Assembly: GCA_002205965.3 (NCBI GenBank)
Contig: NADL03000767.1
Coordinates: 186,001 to 250,000, forward strand
DNA: 64,000 nt
Direction: 5' to 3'
Source of the DNA: Kappaphycus alvarezii
Taxonomy: Eukaryota > Rhodophyta > Florideophyceae > Gigartinales > Solieriaceae
The notes under the pieces are model-generated. The model saw nothing but the letters and a program-made list of their open reading frames with translations, searched no databases and was not told the DNA's origin. The position numbers were made by a program, and so were the translations under genes. This document shows positions 49,441 to 61,500 of the stretch, piece by piece (position 1 is the stretch's first letter; each line of letters starts with the position of its first letter).

Positions 49441-50714
49441 AAGTCTTCTGAAGGAAAGAATGGAATTGGAAGCGGGACACCTAGGAATAAGCAAAAATAT
49501 CAACAGAATATCACCAAAGTTTTATTGGAAAAATTTAAGATCGGATTTAATCCGATACGTACGTTCCTGCCAATGCCAGAGAATCAAAGCAACCAATCAG
49601 AAGCCCACAAGTCCTTTACAACCAACAGAACCACCGAAAACCAAATGGACCCACATAACCATGGATTTCATCACATCTCTCCCAAAGTCTAGAAGTGGAA
49701 ACAACGGCGTGATAACAGTCGTCGACACACTTTCTAAGATGAACAGAATAATACCAAAGAAACCAAAGGCAGATGCTCCTGAAACTGCACTGCTGTTCAA
49801 GAATCACGTATACCGAAATCATGGATTACCAGAGCATATCATATGTGACCGAGATCCCATCTTCATGAGCAAGTTTTGGACAAAAAGTTTTGCTCTACGC
49901 GGAACAAAGATATTCCCCTCCTCTGCGTACCATCCCCAAACTGATGGACAATCAGAATAATGAACAGGAAAATAGAGGAAATGATCCGGGCTTTCGTAAG
50001 GTTCGAGAAATCAGATTGGGATATTACCTGGTAGACTTTGAAGTTGCTTACAACTCCTCTGTGAATGTCACCACAAATTTCTCACTATTTTTCCTCAATT
50101 ACGGAATTCAACCACGAACAGTACCCTTAGATGTTCTAGCGTCAGAAAATCCAGCGGCAGCTGGTTTTCTAAAAGATATGCAAGAAGCATTAAGGAAAGC
50201 CCAGAATCAGATCCGAAAATCCAGTGAGTCCACCGCAAAATATGTAAAAAAGAAGAGAAGGCCGTCTACGTTCAATATTAGTGATAAGGTTTGGCTATCA
50301 ACAAGAAAGCTTATCACTTGAAGATGCGGTAAGTCACGTAAACTGATCCCAAAGTATTGTGGTCCCTTTGAAATGACAGAGGATATTAACGGTGTGACGT
50401 ACCGTCTGCAGTTATCTCAACCGATGATCGACAGAGGAATACATAATGCGTTCAACGCTAGCCTCTTGAAACCGTTCTTTGAAGATGAATTCAACCGACA
50501 AATTCCACCACCGCCACCACTCCAATTTCATGATGGACATGAGGAATACGAAGTTGAATCTATACTCGCTCATAAAAAAGAATGTGGAAAAAATAAATTC
50601 CTTTCAAATGGAAAGGATAGGGAGATCATGAAAACTCGTGGCTTCCCGAATCATACCTCAAGAATCGGGCGATTCTTCTCTGTAGGGGGATTGGTGTTGT
50701 ATTTCACTTCATAG
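49420..50714 (+). pseudogene. Gypsy integrase with C-terminal and chromodomain-like region
   Basis: The zinc-binding part is ELEAGHLGISKNINRI with FYWKNLRSDLIRYVRSCQCQ. The core holds the three acidic residues: TMDFITSLP (D), HIICDRDPIFMSKFW (D) and SAYHPQTDGQSE (E). A stop follows, then ELLVDF-like wording (YYLVDFEVAYNSSVNVTTNF), PSTFNISDKVWLSTRKL, and GPFEMTEDINGVTYRLQL leading into HNAFNASLLKPF, the GPF/Y-type C-terminal domain. The ending HEEYEVESILAHKK resembles the start of a chromodomain (EYEVEkIl..R), so the element may be a chromovirus. The catalytic residues survive, but stops and slips separate the parts. Confidence 0.8.
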
Positions 50715-51105
50715 ACCTTACAGCTTTACAAAAATTCACTGTATCTACTATACTGTAGATTCAAACCACTGATAACCTTGCAGGCCGGGCTACTAGGCAC
50801 TTTGATGTCTTTACACTTTCCTTACAGTTCTAAACACAGCGTTTGCCCCATCGATGCACTTGGAATAGTTACGGGCGAGTTGCACAATAGGATATTATAT
50901 CATTGCTTTACCAATCAAAAGTCGACTTGCAACCATGCCACCTGGAACCAATGTACTTCTTACATCTTGTCAGAGTATGTCACTCGTGCCGGCTACAATT
51001 CTGAAAGCGCTACTTGCGATACCGTCAGGGCTGTTTTACGGAATACCTTCGAATTCGCTACTCTTAGACTGCATTTTTCTCTAGTTTGTAGCTATCTTCA
51101 GTTCT

Positions 51106-51221
51106 ATATAAACCCTGGTTTGGAGCGGCCTTCTTTACCCTGCTAGCCTCATCCAAAGTTTCAACCACAGTTCTACCATGAACTGCTCGTGTGCGCTTAA
51201 CACTACACACTATTAGTGGCA
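51106..51221 (+). repeat. Right 116-bp direct repeat (LTR remnant)
   Basis: Partner of 46734-46849. The central block reads GGCCTTCTTTACCCTGCTAG, so the inverted-repeat character seen in the left copy is lost. The sequence between the integrase stop (50714) and this repeat would hold the rest of the 3' LTR if it is one. Confidence 0.8.
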
Positions 51222-54200
51222 CCACCATCATGAGGCTTCAAGAAGGTTGTAATCTAGTAAACAGATTAATAATATGTTGAGGAATGTAAAATTGCTTGTG
51301 CGAGCCTTCAAACGCAATTGTTGTAACTTGAAGTTTGATTTTCGAGAGAGGGTACGCTCTAAGTATTTTACAAACGTTAAACTTTACCTATTATGTCAAA
51401 TAGATTTAAATACATACAAGAGTTGATTTGCATAATCTATTTACGAACTGAAATTGCCAAAATCATGAATTCTACCATGGCGCACGTAGTAGGAGAATTT
51501 TATACAAATAAACTATTTTCCCAAATGAAATGAAGGAAAAAATTACCAACTTATAATTTGCCGCGTCGCTGCTGACAATCCAGTCAGGACATTTAATTTC
51601 CCTTACTGCATTATCTGTTTTCCTCTACTTCTACACCATCAGGACTGAACTGAATGCTTCTACCCATATTGAATCGGTTGAAATAGAAGAGCTCTGATTG
51701 CCATCCACCATTACGTCTAGATATAACATTCAAAAATTGTGAGCGTGTAGAATGATCGCAAAGGCATTGAGTCATTATATCCCTGTATACCATGTGAACA
51801 GGTTACGTAATCTGTCCAAAGGACAGAGCCCGTAGGACCCCGTATATGCAGACTACCCATAACCGCCTCCGCATCGGGTCAATCGAAGCCCAATGCAATC
51901 CATTGTTTGTTCAACAGCTCTACAGTCAATTCAATTTCGTCTAAAACATCGTATTATTGTACAAAAAGTACTCCCGATGACACCGTAGACACAATCTGAG
52001 CACTTTTCCCGATTATATGAAATGCACAGTGATATACTGGGCGCGAAACCTCCAAAATGAGCAACTTTGACAAGAAAAGGTACCTTGCGAGCTATACAGG
52101 ATTTTTTTGATCTTTGTCGGTGGAGTTTGACCATCTTCAACCATCACAGTATCAATTTTCGGAGATTAGATTCGTACCAAGATGGTGCGGCAACCATCCT
52201 CTGCGAGAAACGACGGTAGCTACCTTCCACAGGTTCAATCCCCTTGCCTTTCAAACAAAATGAAAGTTTGGGTACTTTGTATCTCGATATAAATGCTGAG
52301 GATGAAAAGGTGATGATAGTGCTTGATAAACTAGAGGAGTGCTGTTGGGTGAATCTGGAGGTTCAATTAAGCGTTGTAAGCTCGTTTTCAAAACTTCAGG
52401 GGCTCCAAATCAAGCGTGGTCAATATATCCCTGCGAAATGTTCGAGACCGGGTTGTTCTGGTGGACTGAGGGTTTGTAGGATTTTCAAATTCAGCACTTA
52501 ACTCTGCTTTTTTCAAACCTAGGAGATCTCCCAAGGAGATCGTAAAATACCCACCCAGGAGAAAAGAGCATCTGATTTAGCTGCTTGAAGTCTCTTCTTA
52601 TTCAAATGATACTCCTTCCGGTTTCCATTTCTTGCATTAATTGATTCTTTCCGAGTAATTTTTTAATCGTCTCTTTCATTGCGGAACGCTGACGCCTTGC
52701 CGTATTTTTTGTACAGTCTCTTGTACAATACATGAGCTTACTCGAACAAACCGGCGCCATTACACTGCGTAACACCTAACCGACGCAAAAAATCAATCGG
52801 GTAGTCACGCATATGCCACTTCATGGTCCCCATATTTGAATATTAGTACTCGCTAAGGACACTCACAGTTAATTTCTTGAAAATTTTAATCGTCTTCTTC
52901 GCGAGAAAAAGTCGATTTCAGCCCAAACTCCGCCGTGTGTCGCATTTAGCAGAAACGTAAAAGTTCAATGTACATGATAAACATTTTGTTCATAGGTGTC
53001 TGGAGATCATCACCACAATCCCAATCCATCATGGCTCCCAGAAACGGAGAACCCTGTTCCGCCATCTTACAACTTTTTTGCCTCTAGCATACCCGAGATA
53101 ACTTCATCCAGGAAGAAACCATTCAAGCCTACTCTACCCCAGTCAGTACTGAAATAAACAACAATTTTATACCTGACTGGAATTTTGGAAACAAAGCTGA
53201 GAAAGGAGTTCAGTTCAAGAATCATCTCTGTCTAAATACTACGAAGAGAAGGTGGAACTGTAGGACAGTTAGATAATGCACAAATCTTTAGTCAATCCGA
53301 GCGAAGCCTTTAAATTGCGTCCCACTTGATTGTCCTCGACAAACCCAAATTGAAGTTGTGTATTGGATCTTAGGTGAAAACTTGATAAAAATCCAGTGTC
53401 TAACAGATACCAACAAACGGGAAAGTTTCGTATTGGCATATGAGGTTCTAACGATATTGATTGGAGCAATGTGTGGGCCTCTTGCATGCATTGTCTGGAT
53501 ACCGATGGCATGTTCGGCTCATTCTCTTTTGCGAGCTATGAAAATCTGAGACGCGTGGGAAAGGGTCCGTGGCTCACACTATGTCCAAAACGGAAACTTT
53601 TTCTTTGGTGCCAGATATCGGTGACAGCGTAAGGCATCTCTTGTTTCTGCTCTCACCCCGAGAAGCTTCTTTGCTTCTGGTAGAGCTTCTCAGTAGCATG
53701 GTATGAAAACATAACATCTCCTCTTCACACCACAAGCATCATCTGAAGAGAATTCAGATTTCGAAACTTCTCGAAGTGGTTGCACAGAATGGTCGATACT
53801 TTACTGAATAACTACCTCCAGGACGTTGCTGCTAACCGCTGTTGAGATGATCGGGAGGAAGGCAGCTATTGTGCTCCCTTGTAAGAAAAGTTTCCGGCGA
53901 CGCTCCTAAGCAAAATTGAGAACTGTAATATGAAAGGGATAAAATGTTAATCGGGAAGACTTCAGCGAAGTGACAAACTTCTCACTGTAGAGTTGTAATG
54001 AGAAAATTACCGACTGTTCCCCATCATTATCCATTGTGCACCAACTCAAATTCCTATCACTGTGGGACATGATCGCGTCACAGACAACCGGATTACACTG
54101 CCTCCCGAGCTCTGCATTCTTTGGATGACTCTACGTTTCACTTCTGTCTGGAACCTGAAGAATGTCTCATGAACTGATCCGTTTCACTTGAGCAATCAAG

Positions 54201-57200
54201 AACTCAGCAGAATTTCGATAGTAGCCCGGCCTGTGAGTACCGAGTTGCTGGTAGACATATATATCACAAGAAATCTACCTTTTCCCAATGAAATTAGAGC
54301 AGCATTTTCTTCTCTTCTCTTCACATTCCTGGCCGTAGTTCAGGATACCATGGAAATCCTGGAACGTAGACTTGAATACATCTGCAGTGAAAGATGTAGA
54401 TGAAAGATTCTTGTACAGATTTCTTGCTATCGCATTACCACATTTACCCGGGATGGTTTGGAGAAGGCACGCAACTTCTCCGAACAGAGCACTTATGTTA
54501 ATATAGTTTGTTTGTCGGTTACAAGCTGGGGGGCTGCTGGTTCAGCTGATATATCAGCTCTTCGTAATGCTTCGTCAAAATCCTCCCCTTCCTTTTGCGC
54601 AGCAGCAATAAGTTCGTCTTCCTCCCCCAGTTATGGAAATAATTCACGATCAACTGTGGGTTTACGTGCATTCCCTCCCATTTTCATGGGAGTTGACCTT
54701 CTTCTCATAGCAGACACAGATGAACCGCTTTTGGAGTGAGGGAACTTAAATTTGCCAATTTGAGTTGCGAATGCCAGCGGATTACCGGTTGCAATGTGAC
54801 GGCGAAATCGAGGGAATCGTTACAATATCTTACTCTTCGCCTTGCCAATGTTTTTCTAGTTAGATGGAAATGCAGGGTATATGGAACCACAAAATGAGTT
54901 TGCGGTAGAAGTTGGTGATACTTTGAGATGGCTTCGGTACGCCAGAGTTCTCCTCACAAAATAAGCTCCTTCGTTTTAGGGCTGTAATTTTTACCTTCCA
55001 GGACTCTACTCTGTTGTGCAAAATGGTGTATAAGCGAAAATATTTCGTCAAAGACCTAATTTTTGACCGATAGTTTAACTCACTTCACGAATTCACCTAT
55101 GCAGAATCAAAATAAAAAATGAGATAACTTGACACTTGAACGCTCAGGTGAGTTGCGTGACGGTACCAGATCTGAGCTCATTCAGTTATGATTTACGTAA
55201 TAAACTTTAGCGTTTTTTTTTGTAATATCCTCCCCACAAAATCAGAAAACGTCATAGATTAAATAGAACATACAGCATCGTTTGGATTTATCTGCGGATA
55301 CACATAAATATATGGGTTGCATTATTCGTGATGACACGTTCTGCCCACTAGGCTGACTGGTGGGGATCCCATCGGAAAAATACGGGAGCCAGTTAATCCG
55401 ACGATGTAGTGTCCCAAGGTAACTAAATCTGTCTTTACACACTGTAAACTATCGAAAAGGCTGTTGTGATTGCTTACTGAGCGGATTCACGATGATGTGG
55501 GGAAGGTGGGCTCACAGTTGGAAGCAATTTGAAATTCAGACTTCTACCCGGAATAAATGTTTGGGGAGCTTCAAAGTCGACTTGAGCTCACGAATAATCA
55601 TTGAGTTGTGAGTGAGTTGACATGGCATGTTGGCGTCATGCAAAAACAATGTGCTGTTAAAGTGGTGCCGTCCCTTCCTTCCACCAGGATATTTTTAAGG
55701 AGATCTTATCGCTCTCATGCTTTTTTGGGTTCCCGTCGCGTGGTGAGTTTGGGGAATGACTTTATCGTTTAGAAACTGCGGATGCTACCACCGCAATTTG
55801 CGAAGGCTCGTTTCGTTTGTTGTTTATTATTCGGACATTCTCAACTAAACTGTTATGTATAACTGTTCTCTTTGTTGGTGGGAGGTTTTGTGGTTACTTG
55901 TGTCTTATGCTCGGGTTGGTCAACGCAGGGCTACTATGTCAGATAGTAGCTGCTGATAAATGCGTGCAGTGGGTGATAGTTTTCATTCAGTTACGTGCTC
56001 ATTCATTTAACTTTGTTTTTCACGACAGCTACTGCATCGGTATATGGGTACTGCCCAGTGCCAATGCTCTAACATGTTGTTTCTGACAATTCACGGTTGG
56101 TAGTGTGATGAATTTTTAATAGGGCCGACGAGTTTAGTTACTCCTTTTCCAATGTTACGCGATCGATTCGGTTCAAGATGAAAGACTATTCGAAGTGTAG
56201 CTTTTGGTTCATTTATAGTTTGTAAATATCTTGCGCGCCTGCAAAGATAATCGGCGGGCTGCTGAAAATCAGAACGAATCTGTAAGGGATTTGGATTTGC
56301 TAACCAGGGTCTGCGTTAGAAATTAAATCGAGTTTGATGCTATCAGTGGCTTTCTATTCTGAGTGGCAGCGGAATAATATGTATCTTTGTTGCGCGATCC
56401 GGTCGAATGCAAACGAGGGATCTTACTCATCACCTGGAAAGCGGGGTAATATTGAGTCAAGTGCGGTCCGTATCGGGTTAAAGACTGCATTGACTGAATG
56501 TAAGAAATAATCTGTCGCGCGAAAAGGTAGAGTAAAAGTATTTTATTTGAGATCTAGTTTATTTAGAATAGAAGGTTTTAATCTTAAACAGAAAAATACC
56601 CCGGCAGGGGAGTGCAGGGTCCCTTCAGGGGACTGCGGAGACTTATAGGAGAAACCTAGGTGTCGTCGAGTAATCCTGGTCGCATACCCAGGTTTCTTAG
56701 AAATACCACGAGAGAACCTAGACTTTACACTACAATTCCTGGGAAAGTCCCCAGAACCCAGGATCGTAAAACTTTTTATTGTATGTTTATTCCCAGGAAC
56801 CTCTGGAAGCTCCCCATGAATTTATTCCAAGGTTTATGAACCCTGGAGAAATCCTAGATAAACTGGGAATATTTCTTATGTGAATATACGAAAAAAAGTA
56901 GATTTATGCTATTACTGGTCCAAGTGTATTACTACCATGGCCTTTTTACTGTAAATGTCTCCCAGATCGCCTAATCATGGGAACACCGGGTATTAATGGG
57001 ACATTTATGTAGCATGAACGTCTCAAAGACCCAGGTACTCTGTTGTTTCTGTTCCAAGATTATAGCTACCTGGGTAAATTCCTATGAATCTCTCCAGGTA
57101 TCCGAGAGTCATTTGCAGGCGAAATGGTGTGACCACAACTGCAAGCCCTGCCGCAGTTTTACCGGCCGGTTCCGTATTCGCCCAGCAAGATGCGCTTGGT

Positions 57201-57269
57201 GGAGCTGAACAGAAGAAAATTTATAATTGGTCCCTTAAACTTTTGAACATGTCAAAACTTTGACAGCTG
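51222..57269. other. Long gene-poor stretch
   Basis: About 6 kb of AT-rich DNA with only short ORFs; none (for example 52244-52501 +, 54458-54739 +, 55817-56086 +) has recognisable features. The 56580-57110 part is unusual in its density of CCTGG/CCAGG words in both orientations. No RNA gene recognised. Confidence 0.5.
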
Positions 57270-58060
57270 ACGGGCGCAAGGTTTTATTGACGTATGACGC
57301 CCACCATGCCCATTTACCGCTCCTTATTTTGGATCTTCTCGTGAAAACAACATAGTCGTGTATGCAATGCCTTGCAATTTGAGCGAAGGACGCAACCAAT
57401 TGATGTTGTTCTTTTCGGAGCGTTTAAACGCGCACTTAAAGAGACTATGTCTGACGTCGCTAGTCGCGATGGTGCTGACAATTGGAATGTCTATGATTTG
57501 TGATCTTTCATCCGGCACCCATATATTGAGTCCTTCACTAACCGAAACATTAGAAGTGCCTTTAAGCGTTCCAGCATATGGCCGTTGAGCAAAAAATAGC
57601 TGTTTTCCACCCCGCGTCCAGTAGATCCCCATATTCTAACAGAAATTTAGGCCCAAAACATCTTTCTGCTCTCTTTGGAGCGAAGCGTCTAGATATTAAG
57701 GAGAACATTTTTTAGGAAGGTTCAGTTTTACAATCTTCAGGATATGTAGATACTACCTACAGGGAGGTTATGACATATTACAATGTTTTGAGTTTAATCA
57801 AGGATTGCAACAGTGTGCAGCAGAAGAAGAAAGCCACTGAAAAAGGCGTGCTAAAGAGTGCAAAGTTGAGACATAAAAGCAGAGAGCAGTAGAGGCAAAC
57901 GAGCTCGAGCTCGTCAAAGAGTTTGTAGCTGTTCATCGTGCCAAATTGTGCAACGAGCCGTTGGAAGCGTTCAAGGAGAGAGCACGATCGATGGTTGTTC
58001 GTCAAGCCATCTTCAAGAAGAGAGACGAGATGCGACGCGAGCAGAAGTAGAAATGTGAAG
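57270..58060 (+). pseudogene. Pogo/Tigger-type DDE transposase remnant
   Basis: In shifting plus-strand frames: KVLLTYDAHHAHLPLLILDL, then NNIVVYAMP, FFSERLNAHLK, and FTNRNIRSAFKRSSIWPLSK. This follows the DDE_1 (pogo-like) pattern (vlL.DgH.SH......la..n.i.l..lPph.....QPLD...f...K......i.....aF...GiwP). The second catalytic Asp block survives as YDAHHAH. QPLD is not intact (RNQLMLFF). The following stretch to about 58.05 kb encodes a charged, coiled-coil-like tail. No terminal repeats recognised. Confidence 0.5.
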
Positions 58061-58826
58061 CGGCAGGTAAATTTTTTTTCATTTTCGAAATGTCATTTGA
58101 GCCAAACCTCACCGTAGTCCAATCGTTAGGTACTTTTTGGTTTTAAATCGGCCTGGGAAGCATGCAGCGTGCCATAGATCGGCCGTTTGGGTATATTATT
58201 ACAATTAATAATTTTAGCGTGCTCCGTAAGGGACAAAATGGCAGCTTTCGAACGCATCCGAGAACAAACAAAACGGACGTTGTTTTCAAATTTTTACTTT
58301 TTAAATTTGTCCAAAGTGACCGGAAATTAGGGCACTTTGAGGGCACCAGGGGTGGGTTATTCAGTCGCGCGCGAGTTTGATACGGGGGGAAGGCAAGTTA
58401 GGGAGAAATATACGGATTGAGAAGAGAGATTGGTAGTAGGAGAGGGATGTGATTTTGTTTTTGGTTCCTAGGGTACCGTGCCTCGTAGCTACTATATATT
58501 CGCCATCCGTAGGTAATAAATATTCTCAAGTTCCGTGCAGTACAGTGCACCGCTTCTGGTCATTAGAAACTTTTGGAAGCTACGTGTACGTCTAGAGGGC
58601 GGCAAGGGGGGACATATTACAGTGAGAGGTGCATCTGAGCACACTACGTGTACATTATCTTCTTCCCCCTTTACCCTTGCCACCCCCGCTTGCATTCACG
58701 AACCTCATGACTCGCACACGACCATTTGGTACTGCATCGCTAGTACAGCCTGATTCTCTTCCGCTACAGCAGGCACCCTACCTTTACCGTAGATGCCATG
58801 AAAAATAGCCGTATCATAGTCCCTGA
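58061..58826. other. No supported gene
   Basis: Between the pogo remnant and the Tc1 element. A GTGCAGTACAGTGCACC palindromic word lies near 58537. No ORF with features. Confidence 0.4.
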
Positions 58827-58828
58827 TA

Positions 58829-59014
58829 CAGTGCGCGTGATAAGTATGGAATCACCCGAAACTCGGGTACCAATAGTCGAAAGCAAAAATAAAGGGTACT
58901 GAAAGCAAGACATTTTTATGCTGAATCCAAATTTATTAATAAAACCCTGTGCAAAAAACTCCCTTTGAACTTATTTATGGAAACGTGTTTTGGCGCGTCA
59001 AAAGTATGGAATCA
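58829..59014 (+). repeat. Left terminal inverted repeat of the Tc1 element
   Basis: Outer motif TAAGTATGGAATCACC at 58841-58856; inner motif AAAGTATGGAATCA at 59001-59014. Between them GTCGAAAGCAAA and TTTGAACTTATTTAT are shared with the right end in inverted orientation. Confidence 0.85.
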
Positions 59015-59137
59015 ATTTTTGTTTTTTGGCGTGCATACCTCTATGCAAAGAAATTTCCGCCAAGACTATACCACTTTTCTTTAAAAAGCCGGAGCAATCG
59101 GCTGGGCGGCAAATTGGTGGTGGTAAGCACAAAAGCC

Positions 59138-60110
59138 ATGCCGAGCGGAACGGCTCTCACGCCGGAAGAATAGGAGCAATTAAGGCTTTTTCAGTGCCAA
59201 TTTGTCCCATCAAGCGATTTTAAAGAAGATTGGGAGGTCACAAAAAGTTGTGAGCAGCTATTTAAAGAATCCTGATAAGTACGGGACTGCAAGGAGGCCA
59301 GGAAGGCCTACCAAATGCTCCGCAACAACAAAGCGGAACATTCTTCGCGAGGCAAAAAAGACAGGGCATGCTGTAAGCAGAATCAAAAGCGACCTGGATC
59401 TTACCGTTTCAAGCTCTACAATACTAGGCGTTCTCAATTCAGACCAAAACTTTCATTTACCAAGCCTAAAAAATGCTTTTATCTGACTGAAAGCCACAAA
59501 AATGCGCGACTAAAGTGGGCATCAGAGAAACCCGCGTGGGAGATGGTAGATTGGAAAACTGTGATATTTAGTGACGAAAAGAAATTAACTTTGATGGCGC
59601 AGATGGTTGGGCGAGCTACTGGCATCATGCGGACAACGAAAAAAGAAATTTATCGAAGCGCCAAGGAGGAGGTGGTGCAGTGATGTATGGGGTTGCCTTT
59701 CATACTTTGGGTCTTGCGATCGTGTTTTTGGATGGACATCAAGACTTTGCGAAGTACATAAGTACTTTAAAGGACAATTTACTCCCATGGCCGGCAATTA
59801 CACATGGTGAATCCTGGATATTTCAACAGGACAACTGTCCCATTCATGTTTCAAGGGCAACTGAAAAGTGGTTTGAGGAAAACAAAGTAAATGTATTGGA
59901 CTGGCCGTCTCGAGCTCCAGATCTGAATCCAATAGAAAATTTTGGGCAATTGTTTCAAGTGCAGTTTATGAAGATAGAAGGCAGTTTAAATCAGTTCAAG
60001 AGTTAAACGAGCGTATTGCTGATTGGTGGTCCAAAATAACGGAAGAGACTCTACAAAATCTGGTAAAGTCAATGGTAAGGTGATGCATTGCAGTACTAAA
60101 AAGTGGTGGG
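59138..60110 (+). pseudogene. Tc1-type transposase (DD34E), frame-broken
   Basis: The start is probably MPSGTALTPEE at 59138. An HTH region follows (SHQAILKKIGRSQKVVSSYL), then an AT-hook-like GRPTK and a second HTH-like block (TGHAVSRIKSDLDLTVSSST). The catalytic blocks are VIFSDEKKL (first D), SWIFQQDNCPIHVSR (second D) and APDLNPIENF (E). Counting residues from the second D to the E gives 34 between them, the Tc1 spacing DD34E. Blocks lie in at least four frame segments (slips near 59170, 59480, 59590, 59690 and 59945). All three catalytic residues and the inverted repeats remain, so this copy is either young with assembly indels or recently dead. Confidence 0.85.
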
Positions 60111-60166
60111 GCAAAAATTCCTTATTAAATTTGAATAAACTGCGTTTGTTTCTGGAAAAAGTGAAG

Positions 60167-60352
60167 TGATTCCATACTTTTGACGGACCAAAAATAGTTT
60201 TTTATAAATAAGTTCAAAGATAACTTTGTGAAGAAATTTTGTGCATAAATTGGGATTCATCATAAAAATTCCTTTCTTCCAATACCCATTAAATTTGCTT
60301 TCGACTACTGACACCCGATTTTTTGGTGATTCCATACTTATGACGCGCACTG
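60167..60352 (-). repeat. Right terminal inverted repeat of the Tc1 element
   Basis: Inverted partner of 58829-59014. Inner motif TGATTCCATACTTT at 60167-60180; outer motif GGTGATTCCATACTTA at 60325-60340, ending ACGCGCACTG next to TA. Confidence 0.85.
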
Positions 60353-60354
60353 TA

Positions 60355-61020
60355 CGTCTACAGTACCACCCCTATTTTCCCCATGGTGCATGAAATGCTT
60401 ACTTTGTTTACTCTGTCGTTTTTCTGCGGCCAAGCGGAACCTACCTCTCCTTCCCCCAGACTCCGGCAGCCCTCGTGTCATCTTATAGGGGCGGCCAGTC
60501 CGGGGTTTCTACTCGTGAACGTGTAAGCACAGTGTACACTACTACTGTACATATATTGTACGAGCACACCGGGACAATCAACTAGCGACCCTGACAGTCG
60601 CGCGACACAAAAATCGCGCGACAGTACAATACAGTATGTACGTACTGTATTACAGTACAGCGCACTGTACTGTGCAGTACAGTATGTAAATTACTGTATT
60701 TAGTCCGTTACGGTAGACAGAAACCTAACTTGAGTGACTAGATTGTAGGGAGAATAGTGAAGGGGAAAAATTTTGGATTCTGGATTGTTTTAATTATTTT
60801 TAAGTACAGTACAGTACAATACTGTACTGTACGAGTTATTTTACATTGTAGGCCACAGTGCCGAAATTTATTTGTTTTGTAGGAACCGCCGGCCGCCCTT
60901 TGGCCACATGTATTTTCGGCGCTTGCCTATATATTTAGGCGAAGCGTCGGGTGCGCGCAAGTAAAGATTTGACACAACAATCGACGCCAACAAATAGTTT
61001 GGGTAATTAATTTTTTGAAA
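60355..61020. repeat. Intergenic stretch with a dense TACAGTAC cluster
   Basis: Between about 60535 and 60835 the words TACTGTAC/GTACAGTA occur many times, including TATGTACGTACTGTATTACA and ACAGTACAGTACAATACTGT. Many are overlapping palindromes able to form cruciforms. Also CGCGACACAAAAATCGCGCG near 60600. No gene. Confidence 0.8.
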
Positions 61021-61022
61021 GT

Positions 61023-61500
61023 AATGTCAACTCCTGAGGTGAGGCCACATGTTCCAGCAGGGATTGAGGTGAGTGCGTCTGAGCGTACAGAATGCCAGGT
61101 TAGGAGAGAGGCCCCATCACCCCAAAAAAGGCCCATCATCCGGCTATCGAGCGGCGACAGGCGCTTCACCGCACAAGGCCGGATATAGAGCCAATGGGTA
61201 GCAATGGAGGAACGGACTTTTTTGACGTCACGTTCGTCAATCCTCTTGCGCCCTCCAATAGGAGAGCGCGTACTTTCAACCCACTCACCTCCCTCAACGC
61301 AGCCATCTCCGCCAAACGTGGAAGGTATGAACCACTGGTCGCGACTGCGATTTAGAGGAGGCTTGTGCCTATCCCAATATCCACCCTCGGAGGCTGGCAC
61401 CCAGACGCGTACGCGGTACTAACCGATGTCGCGCGGAACGTGGCCGTTCGAGCGATGGAGACCCACGGGCAGTGCACTGGACTAAAAACGCGAAATAAAT
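61023..61500 (+). pseudogene. RT-associated nuclease-like C-terminal domain, copy E
   Basis: The frame gives GGTDFFDVTFVNPLAPSNRR, then TFNPLTSLNAAISAKRGRY, a single in-frame TAG (61353-61355), RRLVPIPISTLGGWHPDAYA and VARNVAVRAMETHG. This is the later half of the family domain: the D.T.VNPLA strand, then K..+Y......P+...T.GgW.pda. The upstream ATG at 61023 opens a frame (MSTPEVRPHVPAGIEV) that may be an earlier part in another frame. Copy A (7.2-7.9 kb, minus) matches it closely. Only one stop interrupts 100 codons, so this copy is relatively young. Confidence 0.65.

Larger units (their letters stand above)
46734..51221 (+). mobile_element. Ty3/gypsy element with internal deletion, bounded by 116-bp direct repeats
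   Basis: Direct repeats at 46734-46849 and 51106-51221 both start ATATAAACCCTGGTTTGGAG, carrying a TATA element. They share TCAACCACAGTTCTACC and CTCGTGTGCGCTTAACAC. They look like the conserved R/U5 part of diverged LTRs. Between them lie a two-finger C2H2 ORF, a hairpin, a tRNA-like sequence, a gag-like piece and integrase with C-terminal and chromodomain-like regions. Protease, RT and RNase H are missing. Parts of the interior (46.99-48.5 kb) may be foreign to the element. Confidence 0.6.
58829..60352 (+). mobile_element. Tc1/mariner element, IR/DR type, flanked by TA
   Basis: 1,524 bp. Ends are CAGTGCGCGT at the left and the complementary ACGCGCACTG at the right, each flanked by TA (58827-58828 and 60353-60354), the expected target duplication. 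The inverted repeats extend about 185 bp (58829-59014 and 60167-60352) with scattered mismatches. Each contains the word AAGTATGGAATCA twice, near its outer end (58842 and 60339) and at its inner end (59002 and 60179). This resembles the IR/DR arrangement of Sleeping-Beauty-like Tc1 elements, where the doubled sites bind transposase. Confidence 0.9.

Noticed and set aside
60535..60835. Telomere-like or microsatellite array
   Set aside because: TACAGTAC words overlap irregularly and are palindromic; there is no constant unit as in telomeres or simple microsatellites.
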